DNA from: an uncultured Chitinophagaceae bacterium
GTDB lineage: Bacteria > Bacteroidota > Bacteroidia > Chitinophagales > Chitinophagaceae
DNA length: 64,000 nucleotides
Reading direction: 5' to 3'
NCBI GenBank assembly: GCA_938017685.1
Contig: CALIIL010000030.1
Span: forward strand, 1 to 64,000
Of the stretch, positions 1-11,500 are shown piece after piece. Each line of letters starts with the position of its first letter. The first letter of the stretch is position 1. The position numbers and the translations under genes are program-made. The notes under the pieces were generated by a model, which saw only the letters and a list, made by a program, of their open reading frames with translations, ran no database searches and was not told where the DNA came from.

Positions 1-2
1 TT

Positions 3-248
3 GATGCTAACTGGATGCACTCTCACGTATTCCGTGGCACAATCACAGCTGATGCTGGTGACCCAATCGAATTAAACTCTTCTGACAAATACACTAAAGT
101 TGAATTTGCAGGTGTTGATATAAGTTCTTTCAAAATAGCAGATAAAGCAAATGCTCATGTAGCTGCTTTTGTAAATGATAATTCTGGAGCGCGTGACGTA
201 TTAAACGCACAAGAAGCTAGCTTCAATGAAATTAAGAAATGGGATTAA
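3..248 (+). CDS. C-terminal part of Omp28-like outer membrane protein (5' end outside window)
   Basis: Open frame continues to the window edge; C-terminal sequence compatible with the Omp28 family; a related truncated copy lies downstream. Confidence 0.5.
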   Translation, partial: DANWMHSHVFRGTITADAGDPIELNSSDKYTKVEFAGVDISSFKIADKANAHVAAFVNDNSGARDVLNAQEASFNEIKKWD

Positions 249-268
249 TCCTTAATTATTTTTAATAG

Positions 269-299
269 AACGCTCACCTTTATGGTGGGCGTTTTTTTT
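269..299 (+). terminator. intrinsic terminator
   Basis: AACGCTCACC-TTTAT-GGTGGGCGTT stem (one U:G) followed by T run. Confidence 0.85.
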
Positions 300-546
300 G
301 GATTTTCTAATCCTATTCATTCTATTTTTTAATCGAAACCCAGAATAATATTTTTTTACTAAAAAAACCAATAAGCACTTAATACCATAGACTACAAGTT
401 TGCAGCATGCAAATATTTAAACTAAAACTCAATATTCTTAGGGGTTCAGGCAAATAAATACGATATATTATGTAGGTAATTCATCTTAATCTGATCAGTA
501 ATTTTTTTACCTCACCTAATTTTCTAATAATCTAAATAATAAAACT

Positions 547-816
547 ATGAAAAAAGTATTAGCAATCTTCTTAGCAACAACAATGATTTTAGCCATCGGT
601 TCTTGCACCAAACAAGCTCCCAATGGTGATGGGCAATAAGTATTTTATGTTCCAGACCCAGGAAGTGCAACTACTGAACCAGAACCAACAACAGTACTTC
701 CAGTTGGAGATGCACCAACTTCATTTACAAAAAAAATAATTATAGAAAAAATGACAGGCGAATGGTGCGGAGGGTGCCCAAGTGGAGGAGTGACTATCGC
801 TAGCAACCATTTTTGA
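547..816 (+). pseudogene. truncated Omp28-like lipoprotein with in-frame stop
   Basis: MKKVLAIFLATTMILAIGSCTKQAPNGDGQ* (TAA 637-639), then same frame continues to KKIIIEKMTGEWCGGCPSGG and stops at 814-816. Confidence 0.7.
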
Positions 817-1009
817 ATTAATTGAATGGACCGTAGCCGCCTTAACTGATAGCGAAACAGGGGAAACCTATGTTGCTACACAAGGTGATGTGTGGGATGC
901 GCATAAGGATATTGCGCTCGCATTATTGGGATGTGCGATTGTGGCACTTGCTCATTATTATTGGCAGAAAAAAAAGACCTTTGAGGTTTTACGAACCTCA
1001 AAGGTCTAA
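812..1009 (+). pseudogene. C-terminal fragment of DUF2238/YjdF-like membrane protein
   Basis: Frame gives FELIEWTVAALTDSETGETYVATQGDVWDAHKDIALALLGCAIVALAHYYW; no start codon or N-terminal part. Confidence 0.5.
975..1007 (-). terminator. intrinsic terminator for the 1013..1981 minus-strand gene
   Basis: 14-bp perfect stem AGACCTTTGAGGTT/AACCTCAAAGGTCT followed by T8 on the minus strand. Confidence 0.85.
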
Positions 1010-1012
1010 TGC

Positions 1013-1981
1013 CTATAATCGTATACCTAATGCAAATGGTCTGCGATCAAGACCGCCTTGCCCTTGCATGGTGTACATTGATTGTAATGAATAAGTACCA
1101 TATATTTTTATAACACCTGTAACACCCAACTCAGCAGTTACTTGAGTCATCCAATCATTTATTCCATAATTACCGGCCTCTTTTTCGCCGTAGAATTTCG
1201 TCCATGATTTAAGTTTATAACTTCCTATTACACCGGCTCCTAAAAAATATCTGTGTCCTTTTTTCTTGTTGGAATTAAATCGAAGCATAAGTGGTATGCT
1301 TACATAGCTCACTCCAAATTTATTTTTTTCTTTTCCGGTTAATCTTGTAGGATCTGTAATCTCTTCAAATTGTGGAGTTATAACAGTAAGGTCATTAGGA
1401 AATCCATTATTATGTCTGACTTGAGAGTCAAATTGATAATTAAAAAACTGAAAACCTAAACCTGTTTCTATCTGTACATTATGACGGGCAATATCTTGTT
1501 TTAACCAAACAGGCCAAAAATTAAAATTAATAGACTTAGCATTTCTTAATTTTAAATCAGATGACGCAAGATTGCGCATATTTGAATCTGTTTGAACCAA
1601 TTGCTGATAATTTACTCCTGTTTTATATTCTGTATTATCAACAATATTATTAATCCCAAAGTCAAAGTGCATGCCAACATGTAGTTTTTTATGCTTCTTT
1701 TTTTTCTTTTTTAGTCTATCACCAATTTCGAAACCATGGTTACTAACAGATAAGATCGTGCCCGTTTTGTATATTTTTCTAATATATAAAATATTACTGT
1801 CAGCATCGACTATCACTTTATCGTGCTTATCAATAAGCTTAATTGAATCGAGAGCAGGCCAATTTTTATTTTTATTGTACTTAAATAGAATAGTCGTATC
1901 CATTATTTGTGCATTTGAATAGAAAAAACTCATCATAAAAATTGTAATGGTTAGTATAATTTGATAAAATGTTGATTTCAT
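1013..1981 (-). CDS. outer membrane beta-barrel protein
   Basis: 322-aa ORF with signal peptide and barrel-like C-terminus (PFALGIRL). Confidence 0.7.
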   Translation of the reverse strand: MKSTFYQIILTITIFMMSFFYSNAQIMDTTILFKYNKNKNWPALDSIKLIDKHDKVIVDADSNILYIRKIYKTGTILSVSNHGFEIGDRLKKKKKKHKKLHVGMHFDFGINNIVDNTEYKTGVNYQQLVQTDSNMRNLASSDLKLRNAKSINFNFWPVWLKQDIARHNVQIETGLGFQFFNYQFDSQVRHNNGFPNDLTVITPQFEEITDPTRLTGKEKNKFGVSYVSIPLMLRFNSNKKKGHRYFLGAGVIGSYKLKSWTKFYGEKEAGNYGINDWMTQVTAELGVTGVIKIYGTYSLQSMYTMQGQGGLDRRPFALGIRL

Positions 1982-1992
1982 AATTTTAATTT

Positions 1993-2889
1993 TTAATTAG
2001 CTTGTGCCGCTTTAGCGGTATTTAGTGTAAATAATTTTCGCTTGCCTATACATACTGTAATTGGCGTTTTTTTAATGGTTCTAATTTTATTAATTCTATC
2101 TTCTACTTTCGTCACTACTTCATTTAGTTTCTCATGTATAAGTGGGTTTTTATCTGCACTTATCGTTATTATATTTCTTCTTCCTTCGGTTTTAGAAGCA
2201 AGCTCATTCGTTGGGAGGGCTGGTGCTTGTGCAATTATACTTTTCAACTCCTCTTTGGCCTCTGGTAAGTACTTTTTAGGCTCGGGCTTATTATTAGATT
2301 TTTTTGCTTGTACTATTACTTCTTTAAGTGGCAGCTCAATAGGCTCTTTTGATTGCACTATTTGCTCTTGCTCTTTTTTTACTAGAGCTTCTTTCTTATT
2401 CAAAACTTGCTGCTTTACAATCGTTGGTTTTACTATGGCTTTCTGAACTTTTTTTGGTTTTGTTTGTGCCGGTGCTATTCGTTCCTCTTCATCCGTTTTT
2501 ACAACAGTTTCAATTTTTTGAGGCTCAACTTTTTGCTTTGGGCTTAATTCTTTTTTTGGTTCAACGACTTTTACAAGCGTGCGATTTTCAACCCCATGAT
2601 TATTTCTAAGCCATGGAATAATAACAATGGCTAAGAGAATGGCTGCAGCTGCAGGCCACATTTTTTTCCAAAGAATAAATGAACTTTCTTTTTTTAATAA
2701 AATCTCTTTCTCTTCAAAGGTTACCTCTTCATCACTTACAAACAGTAAGCCTTTATACGCATCCAATTCTTCTTTAAGATCTGGATTATTTTTGATAAAT
2801 AATTCAAATTCTATTACCTCAGTAGCATTTAACTCGCCATCAATATAGGCCACCATAAACGCTTCGTAATTGTCCCTACTTATATTCAT
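1993..2889 (-). CDS. putative anti-sigma factor-like membrane protein
   Basis: Single TM near residue 80, overlaps ECF sigma gene by 4 nt. Confidence 0.6.
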   Translation of the reverse strand: MNISRDNYEAFMVAYIDGELNATEVIEFELFIKNNPDLKEELDAYKGLLFVSDEEVTFEEKEILLKKESSFILWKKMWPAAAAILLAIVIIPWLRNNHGVENRTLVKVVEPKKELSPKQKVEPQKIETVVKTDEEERIAPAQTKPKKVQKAIVKPTIVKQQVLNKKEALVKKEQEQIVQSKEPIELPLKEVIVQAKKSNNKPEPKKYLPEAKEELKSIIAQAPALPTNELASKTEGRRNIITISADKNPLIHEKLNEVVTKVEDRINKIRTIKKTPITVCIGKRKLFTLNTAKAAQAN

Positions 2890-3380
2890 AGTGCTTTACT
2901 TTTTTGGGGTGACTGAATAATTTCTTTTAACTTTTTTCGTGCACGAAACAAATTAATTTTTACTTGACCTTCTGTTACATTTATAATCTCAGCTATTTCG
3001 GCATAAGAATAACCTTCATAATCTTTAAGCAATATCATAGAACGTTGCAAGGTGGGCAAGAGCGTTAATGCTCGATGCATAATTTCTTTATAATCATTAA
3101 CTGATGCTACTGTAATCAATGCATTTTCATGATAATCTTCTACATATAACATGCGACCACTTTTACGATAAACATCAATGACTTGATTGTGCGCCACTTG
3201 AAACAAAAAGCTTTTAATCTTTTCATTGCTTACGTTGTCCTTGTTTTTCCAAAGTGCTTCGTAACAGTTTTGTACTATGTCTCTTGCAGTTTCCACGTCT
3301 TTATTTAAGTTCTTTAAGATGAAACGCAACAGCCGATCCGAAAAGTCTTTTACAGCTTGGTTGTAGCTTTTAATATTCAT
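2886..3380 (-). CDS. RNA polymerase ECF sigma-70 family factor
   Basis: Sigma-70 regions 2 and 4 motifs (ALTLLPTLQRSMILLKDYEGYSYAEIAEIINVTEGQVKINLFRARKKL). Confidence 0.9.
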   Translation of the reverse strand: MNIKSYNQAVKDFSDRLLRFILKNLNKDVETARDIVQNCYEALWKNKDNVSNEKIKSFLFQVAHNQVIDVYRKSGRMLYVEDYHENALITVASVNDYKEIMHRALTLLPTLQRSMILLKDYEGYSYAEIAEIINVTEGQVKINLFRARKKLKEIIQSPQKSKAL

Positions 3381-3638
3381 CTTACTCTTATATATCGTAC
3401 GAGGATAGATAAAGTTACAAGAAATTATAAATTTTTATTTTTTAAGCACTTTACCGTCTAAAAATATCAAAAAGGATGAGCAATTGCTCTAACGTATAAA
3501 TGCATATTTTTGTATGTACAAGTGCATTTATAATCATTAATACGTATTAGACAATATGATACATATTTATAATTACTTAACATGTTTATATGACATTAAT
3601 TTGTTACTTTTAATATAAGTCATATAAATCTGTAACGC

Positions 3639-4124
3639 TTGCCTACTCAAGCTTTACTACAGTCCTGCATGCACATGATAGAAAAAGAAGAAAAAATAAA
3701 TAAACTACATACAATGCTAGTCCATTGGAATGATTGTAATCTCAACGGCTTAGCCTCTTTATTATCTAGCCAAGTTGAGTTAATAACCCCACCGATACAA
3801 ATTGGCCCCGTGCCACTTGGTGGGAGAGAATTAACGGGTATACATCATGTTTTAAAATTCTGGAAAGAGTTATTTAAAAAATTTTCATTTAGCTGTAACA
3901 ACGCTAGAATAATAGATATTAGAAATAATATTACGACCGTTGTTATTGATTACCCTGATATTAAAATGAGTGCCAAATGCAACTTGCAATTTAATAAAGA
4001 AGGGCAAATAAGCGCCATGCACTTTTATAAAGTAATGGAACTAGGATTAGAAGAAGAAGCCAAAGCAATACCGTTAATGCTGCGTTTATTTGGCAATAGG
4101 ATTAAGACGAGGTTAAGCAAGTAG
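3639..4124 (+). CDS. nuclear transport factor 2 / SnoaL-like protein
   Basis: 161-aa ORF, NTF2-like pattern. Confidence 0.55.
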   Translation: MPTQALLQSCMHMIEKEEKINKLHTMLVHWNDCNLNGLASLLSSQVELITPPIQIGPVPLGGRELTGIHHVLKFWKELFKKFSFSCNNARIIDIRNNITTVVIDYPDIKMSAKCNLQFNKEGQISAMHFYKVMELGLEEEAKAIPLMLRLFGNRIKTRLSK

Positions 4125-4156
4125 TACAATTATTCAAGCTTTCATTTTTCTATCCC

Positions 4157-4420
4157 TTAGTTATTATAAAGAACCTTAATTTTTTCAATAACTGCCAATA
4201 GTTCAACTTTGAGTTTAGCATCACCATAATAACTAGCGCATTCAATTCTAAAGTTTTCATTTGGCTCATAATAATCCAAATCATAAGCAAGATCTTGTAA
4301 CAAAGAATTGATTCTTTCATCCAAGCTAAATGCCTCACCATGCCATATACGCTGCTGAAAAGAGGCCATTAATTCCAGCTTATTATTATCTGATACCAAT
4401 ATTTCTTCTAATACTTTCAT
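4157..4420 (-). CDS. conserved hypothetical protein (87 aa)
   Basis: Compact ORF with coherent composition; alternative frame 4150..4341 looks spurious. Confidence 0.5.
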   Translation of the reverse strand: MKVLEEILVSDNNKLELMASFQQRIWHGEAFSLDERINSLLQDLAYDLDYYEPNENFRIECASYYGDAKLKVELLAVIEKIKVLYNN

Positions 4421-4444
4421 GGATAAAGGCCCCTACAAACAAAA

Positions 4445-4470
4445 AAACCGATTACAGAAGTAATCGGTTT
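4445..4470 (-). terminator. original tRNA-Lys terminator, now beside attL
   Basis: AAACCGATTA-CAGAAG-TAATCGGTTT perfect 10-bp stem, T-run on minus strand, 4 nt from the 22-bp att repeat. Confidence 0.75.
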
Positions 4471-4474
4471 AGAA

Positions 4475-4496
4475 GTGATCCGGCTGGGGCTCGAAC
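4475..4496. repeat. attL core: 22-bp direct repeat of tRNA-Lys 3' end
   Basis: GTGATCCGGCTGGGGCTCGAAC identical to 41952..41973. Confidence 0.95.
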
Positions 4497-4601
4497 TATT
4501 CATTCAAATGCTTCTATTTTCTTTAAAATTCATACTAATTGCTAATATAACTGAGTGTAAGAAGAATACAATGTCAATTAAAAGCTCGAAAATGAATAAA
4601 A

Positions 4602-4622
4602 TGTTTACCCCAATGTTTACCC
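4602..4622. promoter_or_regulatory. putative left integrase arm-type sites (TGTTTACCC x2)
   Basis: TGTTTACCC at 4602-4610 and 4614-4622; same motif pair at right end. Confidence 0.6.
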
Positions 4623-4662
4623 TAATAGATAATTGTTCTGTAATTTTAGACAAATCGTTCGT

Positions 4663-5865
4663 ATGCCAAGTATTTCAATTGTATTCCGTAAAGATAAACT
4701 AAATAAAAAAAGTGAAGCCCCCATCCACTTTCGTATTATCAAAAATAGAAAAGTGAGGTATATTTCATCTGGCCAAATGCTTCATCAAAAACATTGGGAC
4801 GGTAAAAAGAATAAAGTAAAATCCTCATTTAAAAACTCAGCAAGATTAAATAATCTACTAACAACTAAACTGTCAGAATTTCAGAGTAAAATACTTGAGG
4901 CTGAAACAACAAATGACAAAAAATCTTCAGCCTATTTAAGAGAACTTATTGTTGGCAAGAAAAATATAGACTTCTTTTCATTTGCAGATAAAATTGTAGA
5001 AAGTTATCAATTAAAAAACCAAATTGGCACCTATGATAAAAGCAAATCCATTATCGCTAAGCTAAAAGGATACTTTGACGGAAAGAGTACTTCTTTTAAA
5101 GAAATTTCGCCGAGCTTATTAAGCGACTACGAGCAATACTTAAGACGAGAACATAAAAACAAAACAAACACCATACTGCGTGATATGAAATTTATCTCAA
5201 AAATATTTAATGACGCTTATAGGGAAGAATTAATAGAACACAAAGACAACCCTTTCTTGCGATATAAAAAACCCAAAGAAGAAAAAACAAAGAAAGAATA
5301 CTTAGCGGAAGAAGAGTTAGAACGGTTAGAAAATTTAGAAATGATTGAAAATACCAAGATTGCAACGCACCGCGACATTTTCATATTTTCTTGTAATGGT
5401 GGTGGCGAAAGAATTTCTGATTTATTTACTTTAGAATGGAAAAATTTCGATGGTACACATATCAATTTCTCAACAACTAAAACAGAAACGCAGCTATCTA
5501 TTTTATTACCTAAAAAAGCATTGGCAATTCTAAAGAAATACAAGAAAAAGAATACACGTTTTGTTTTTCCTATCCTTAAAGAAGATTTAGACTTAAACAA
5601 TGCCAGACAATTAGATAATGACATAAGCTCAGCAACTGCTCTAATGAACAAAAACCTGAAAAAGATCGCAAAGCGAGCAGAAATTGAAAAGAACATTAGT
5701 ACACATACTGCAAGACATACTTGGGCAACCCGAGCACTACGTAAAGGAATAAGTATTGATAAAGTTTCTAAGATACTGGGGCATTCTAATATTAAACAGA
5801 CTCAAGTCTATGCCAAGATTGTAAGTTCGGAATTGGACAAAGCCATGCAAGCATTTGATGAATAG
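4663..5865 (+). CDS. tyrosine recombinase/integrase (phage_int_SAM-like, Bacteroidetes type)
   Basis: C-terminal HTARHTWATRALRKGISIDKVSKILGHSNIKQTQVYAKI; ORF can begin at 4633, MPSISIVFRKDK start at 4663 preferred. Confidence 0.95.
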   Translation: MPSISIVFRKDKLNKKSEAPIHFRIIKNRKVRYISSGQMLHQKHWDGKKNKVKSSFKNSARLNNLLTTKLSEFQSKILEAETTNDKKSSAYLRELIVGKKNIDFFSFADKIVESYQLKNQIGTYDKSKSIIAKLKGYFDGKSTSFKEISPSLLSDYEQYLRREHKNKTNTILRDMKFISKIFNDAYREELIEHKDNPFLRYKKPKEEKTKKEYLAEEELERLENLEMIENTKIATHRDIFIFSCNGGGERISDLFTLEWKNFDGTHINFSTTKTETQLSILLPKKALAILKKYKKKNTRFVFPILKEDLDLNNARQLDNDISSATALMNKNLKKIAKRAEIEKNISTHTARHTWATRALRKGISIDKVSKILGHSNIKQTQVYAKIVSSELDKAMQAFDE

Positions 5866-5917
5866 GTTTAGGTAATTAACTCAACGAGCATTATTTTTAA
5901 TAAAATTAGAAATAATA

Positions 5918-7642
5918 TTGGTCATGAAAAAAATATTTACAATCCTTACAATATGTACATTCCCATTTTTCTCATTTGCGCAGACAAGTTTTGATTGGGC
6001 TAAATCAATGGGAGGTATAAGTGATGATGATGGATATAGCATTACTGTCGACTCGCTCAATAATTCGTACATAACGGGTAGTTTTAGAGGAACAGCCGAT
6101 TTTGACCCATCACCGAGTATATCAAATATTACTTCCGTTGGTAATAAGGACGTTTATATTGCTAAATATGACTCTTTAGGAGGGCTCGTTTGGGTTAAAC
6201 AATTCGGAGGTAGCGATGATGATATACCTTCAGAAATTCAAGTTGATAAAAGTGGAAATATTTATTGCATTGGACAGTTCAGACAAATTGCAGATTTTGA
6301 CCCTTCTCCAAATACGGCTAATCTTACGGCTCTAGGAGAGGATGATATTTTCATCTTAAAACTAGATAATTCAGGAAATTTTATTTGGGTCAAACATATA
6401 GGTGGGGTTGAAGAAGATGGAGGTACATCTATTACTATTAATACGCAAGACGAGTTACTAATCACTGGATATTTTAGAGGCTCAACAGACTTGGACCCAG
6501 GTGTTAATATTAACCAACATATATCCAGTGGCAAGAGAGACATCTTCATATTAAATTTGGACAATAGCGGAAATTTAAATTGGGTCAAACAAATTGGCGG
6601 ACCAGAAGAGGATTGGGGATTAACCATAAGAACGGACCATAATGATAATATTTATGTTTCAGGCTCTTTTGACGACACTGTAGACTTTGACCCTGATATT
6701 GGTATTAGTACCTTAACATCAACGGGAATATTTGGTGGTTTTGCTTTGAAGCTAAATGGTTTGGGGAATTTTCAATGGGCTTATCCTATAGTAGGTAGTG
6801 GGATAGGCATTGAAAATGCAACTCAATTGTGCACAGATTTACAAAGCAATGTTTATATTACTGGCGCTTTTAATAGCCCAACTGTAGACTTTGACCCAAG
6901 TGCCAATGTAGCCAACTTAACAAGAATAGCTTCGTTCGATATTTTTGTGTGCAAGTTGGATAGTAATGGAAATTTTAAATGGGTAAAGCAATTGGGTGGA
7001 TTAGGTTATGATATTAGCAGTGCAATTATTTCAGACGAAAATGCGAATATATATGTAAGTGGTTCATTTGATGCTACCTTAGATTTTGACCCGAGCACTA
7101 CTACAACCCATAACTTAACTCCATTAGGCGGCTCAGATATTTTTGTATGTAAGTTAGACTCAAATGGAACCTTTGTTTGGGCGGAACAACTTGGAGGAAC
7201 AGGTATTGAGAAAGTATTCAAGTCAAACCTTTTTAGAAATTCGTACGGTACAATTTATACAATAGGTTCCTTTGAAGGAACAGTCGATTTTGATCAAACA
7301 GCAGGGGTACTTAACTTAACAGCGCCAATTGGTGGCACAGATATATTCGTGCATAAAATGACTGAAGAACCAGTTACACCCATTGGTGTAAAACAGACGA
7401 TAGCCTCCAACTTTAAACTCTACCCTAACCCTACTCAAGGGCAACTCAAATTATTAATGGACAAACAATATGCTGAAGTAGAAATAAACATATTGAGCGT
7501 AACTGGGCAATTAATTAGTCGTAACAATTATAAGAATGAACAAACTATTATACTAAACATTGAAAGCAGCACAGGTTTATATTTTGTAGAAGTAAAAACT
7601 GCGAAGGGAACGCAAGCACTCTTCAAAGTGCTGAAGAGATAA
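5918..7642 (+). CDS. secreted SBBP-like beta-propeller repeat protein with T9SS C-terminal tail
   Basis: Repeats of G(S/A)F..T.DFDPS...NLT..G..DIFV.KLDSNGNF.WVKQ.GG; C-terminal LYPNPTQGQLKL... sorting domain. Confidence 0.85.
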   Translation: MVMKKIFTILTICTFPFFSFAQTSFDWAKSMGGISDDDGYSITVDSLNNSYITGSFRGTADFDPSPSISNITSVGNKDVYIAKYDSLGGLVWVKQFGGSDDDIPSEIQVDKSGNIYCIGQFRQIADFDPSPNTANLTALGEDDIFILKLDNSGNFIWVKHIGGVEEDGGTSITINTQDELLITGYFRGSTDLDPGVNINQHISSGKRDIFILNLDNSGNLNWVKQIGGPEEDWGLTIRTDHNDNIYVSGSFDDTVDFDPDIGISTLTSTGIFGGFALKLNGLGNFQWAYPIVGSGIGIENATQLCTDLQSNVYITGAFNSPTVDFDPSANVANLTRIASFDIFVCKLDSNGNFKWVKQLGGLGYDISSAIISDENANIYVSGSFDATLDFDPSTTTTHNLTPLGGSDIFVCKLDSNGTFVWAEQLGGTGIEKVFKSNLFRNSYGTIYTIGSFEGTVDFDQTAGVLNLTAPIGGTDIFVHKMTEEPVTPIGVKQTIASNFKLYPNPTQGQLKLLMDKQYAEVEINILSVTGQLISRNNYKNEQTIILNIESSTGLYFVEVKTAKGTQALFKVLKR

Positions 7643-8034
7643 TGTGATTGGAAAAAATAGTGAGACCATCGCTGTAGCTGATGATTTTAAGCAACAATAT
7701 TACTATGCACTGCAGCTGTTATAGTATCTAACTTCTTATGTGAGTACTAAATAAAAAAAAATAACGCATCCTGTTAATACTGCTATTCCTTCTTTAAAAT
7801 TAGCTCTTATTATAATATACTGACGCACCGCATGGCGGCGCTGACGGTTTAGAGAACCTAATTTACCAATACGTTCGCGATGACTTTGTTGCGCAAAAAC
7901 ATCCCAAACAGCCGTTATAAGAACACTTCGAACGGATGACACACATTGGAAAAATACTTCGATTAGCGAGATTGTAAACAAACTCATGTGCACTTCACGA
8001 AAGATGCAAAATTCTCATGTCTAAATCTGACACG

Positions 8035-8571
8035 TTACTTATTGTTGTTTTTCAATAAGGTGTCTCTTTCTAAAATATTTATCATATTGTCAAGTACAAC
8101 GTATAGCTGCTGTTCTTCAACATTAGCTCCAATTAGATGTTTTTTTAGATTACTTAAAAAACTAATGATAAAAGAGATATTCGAACCAAATTTTTGCACA
8201 ACATTAGTTCTATTTTTTAATTCAAGATCAACAATAGAATTATAATAAATGTTTTCATATGGCTTCAAACAACGAGAAATATTTAAATCCATATCATAAC
8301 TTTTTAAATAATTTGCTACCAAACTAAATGTTCTATCTTTTATCAATAAAAAAACTTGTTTATTCGAATCAATAGTAAAACCACGCGTGTATTTCGAATT
8401 TAGAATAAAACGTTTATATCGGTCAAGTTCGAGCGAGTCCGAACCTAAATACAATTCATTATATCTAAAATCTTCTGAATAAAAATTTGTTCTAAATGAA
8501 ACAAGCGTTTGAGCTTCACCAACTAAAAAAAACAACAATAAAACACTTGTACATGTAAGGCTCTTCTTCAT
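8035..8571 (-). CDS. small secreted protein downstream of Rhs protein; candidate partner/immunity protein
   Basis: Signal peptide MKKSLTCTSVLLLFFLVGEAQ; start 4 nt from the Rhs stop codon. Confidence 0.6.
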   Translation of the reverse strand: MKKSLTCTSVLLLFFLVGEAQTLVSFRTNFYSEDFRYNELYLGSDSLELDRYKRFILNSKYTRGFTIDSNKQVFLLIKDRTFSLVANYLKSYDMDLNISRCLKPYENIYYNSIVDLELKNRTNVVQKFGSNISFIISFLSNLKKHLIGANVEEQQLYVVLDNMINILERDTLLKNNNK

Positions 8572-8575
8572 AAAT

Positions 8576-11500
8576 CTATCTTTGATATCTATTGGGGTTA
8601 TTAATAACATTCATATGAAACTGAGAAGGAGTAGTTACATTGATTTGTTTATATCTTTGATTACCCATTGTAGTACTAAAACTCCAACCATAACTTGTAG
8701 TTTGAAGCCTTATCATGGAGTTATTCTTCCTAATGCCAACCAAGGATAACTCAGCGCGCCAAGAAAAATTTCTATCTGCAGGTCTTGCTGGAGTATCAGA
8801 GAATTTAAAATTTCCTACATCCTCGTAGTTTGCATTAGAAAAAGTTCTGTCAATTTCATTATCTGTATATTCCATGGAATTATAAAAAACGCCACCACCA
8901 TCATTATCAACAAAAGGTTGATTAGGAAATGACCCGTTAGCGGGGAAGTCCGTTACAATAGTTTGAACCCATTTAACATCTTTTAATGTGGACAATATCT
9001 CAGGATCAATACTCGATTTATCTACGGAATAATCAAATACTACAAATGATTCTAAATCTTCATATTCATTCGCTTCCACAAAATTAGCTTCATACAAATG
9101 AGTAGTTCCTTCTGTAACATCTTCCGGTTCCTCATCAGCCATTTCCTCTAATTTCTCTTTGAGCGCCTCTAAATCCATACTAGAAATATCCTTAGGAAGA
9201 TGAACATCTGAATCTTCTTCATCAAGCATCTCTTCAATTTCTGATCTTAATTGAGCGTTATGCTCTTCCATTTTTAAGCCATTAACATAATCTGTATGTT
9301 CGGCGTCGGCTGCGGCCATGTCTGCGAAAACATCCACAGTTGGAAAAACTGATGCTATCGCTACTTCAGCTGCCAACATAGGTTCACTACTAACATAAAC
9401 ATTATTCCAAGCATTCTGCCTTTCACTTTGATTAGACCTATTAATGCTCCAAGTCGCTTGACTTTTGTAATCTTGCACTGCCACCATGCCCGTAGGATCT
9501 ACAAAACTTGTAGGGTTATTGGCCATGCCCACATAACCACTCGCAAACTGCCCAGCAGGATCTACACTAGCAAAGCGTCCCAACAATGGGTCATACTGCC
9601 TTGCATGAAAGTCATACAAATTCAAGTTCTCCGTTTGGGTCAATTCTTTGGTTTGGTACAGTTGTTGGTTCGTTGGTTTTATATTTAAATCCTGGCTTAT
9701 ACGCACTGCCATACCGTAAGGGTAATAATGGTTCTCTTCCAAGAGTGCTCCTCTATAAAACCGTATATCTAAATCATCGAACCAGCTAACCATTCCAGTG
9801 CTCTCATTAGAGATGTAAATAGCAATATAACCACCTTGCTTTATTACTAAATCACCATTAGTTTGTAGTGTATGCCAGTTATCAGCAGTGTTCACTTGGA
9901 CCGCACCACATTGGTCGGGCACAATCTTATAGTTCTCATCAAAAACTACATAGTTTAAATAGGCACGTGGCTTTGTTGGATCTGTCAGTTGGTTCTTAAT
10001 AGCATCATAGCCGCCAATGTAATTGCTATAGTTAAAGGTATTATTTACAATCTCAGCATTACTTGGGCCTTCTCCCTGAGGTTCTTGAGAGGCATTACTC
10101 AGCAAGGTATTGATAATTTGCTCTAGCATATCCTCTCCGCTCGTTGTACCTGTTGGTGTGCTACTACCATCATAATAAGCATCAGCACTGATATTAACCT
10201 TATCTCCCGCCATTACATGTAGCAATAGAGAAGTACCTACGCGTGTGGCTGGGTCATCACCGTCTAAGCGAGCAGCTCTTCCATTACTTGGTCCAGTACC
10301 AGGTCGCACTCCTCGGCGGCCGTCTATATTTTCAAAAACAGCTTCCTCTACTTGCGCATAAGCTACCTCGTGCGTGGCTAAGTAATCGTAAAAAGGCATA
10401 AGTTGTGAGGTCACAACTGTTCTTACATTGTCTAAATGATCTTTGACCAAATAGTCATAATTAAAAGTGCCTGCTTGGTTATTGGCACCTGCCGCATAAC
10501 GCGCACGACCTTCGGCATGATATTTTAGTGATAAATCTTTGTCCTTATATTCATAGCCTCCAATAAATGCTCTGGCCATAGGCACAGCATTTTGCGTTGT
10601 TATCTCCTCAAGTTTACTGCCATCAGCTGTATAAATATAATCAATGGTGGTACCGTTATTAAACTGAAGTTTATCAGGCTTGTCCAAATAATTGAAAGTG
10701 GTCTCTACTTGCTTATTGGCATCTGAAGTGGTATTACCATTTTTATCATAGCTGTAATCCTGCCCCCCAGGATTATGATCTTGGAACTCTTGTTCTACAC
10801 TTCCAGGGTTTCCAAAGTTTGCATTATCGGTCACTTCTTCTAAGCGATTACTCACATCTCCATTAGTATAAGCTAGTTGCAATTCATCCCAAGTTTGTAT
10901 GCCTGATTGATCTGTACCCATTCGATGCACACTCAATATATTACCGTTGGCATCATAGTTTAATTCTGAAACTGTAAAATCCACTTGTGCATCATCCCAA
11001 TCCGCTGGATTAGTATTTGTGGTTCCGTCGAACTGGTCAAAATCAGCATGTAATAATTGTCCATTTGTACTATAAGTATAACCGTAAGAACGTGGTTTTA
11101 CCGAAGGGGTGCACCATGTTATTCCACTAATATTACCATCATATCTTTTCTCATTAAACCCATGGTCATATTTTATACTCTCGCCAAAGGTTGTATTGGG
11201 CATAGAAACGCCAGTCTCAGCATACGATTTATTTATACCTGTTAACTGTCCGCGGATATTGTTTTCGTACCGTTGTATTTCTACTTGACCCATATTCTTC
11301 TCTATCAAAGCACCTGTCTGACTATCGTAAGTTAACTCATTTATGATTTCCCAGTTCTGATTATCTATCTTTTGAGACACTTTTAACAACTTGAAAGTCC
11401 GCGCTTGGTATTCATGCTTGTCAGTAGTCCAATGCGTTGAAGATGTTGCACTGCTTGGGTTATTAATGTCAGGGTAGATCGTTTTATTATGTTCACTAAT

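Noticed and set aside
870-1094. 74-aa plus-strand ORF
   Set aside because: Wrong frame over the DUF2238-like remnant, terminator and 3' end of the minus-strand gene.
7736-8245. ORFs 7736..7993 (-) and 7988..8245 (+)
   Set aside because: The first has no coherent protein-like composition in a noncoding gap; the second is antisense to the 8035..8571 gene.
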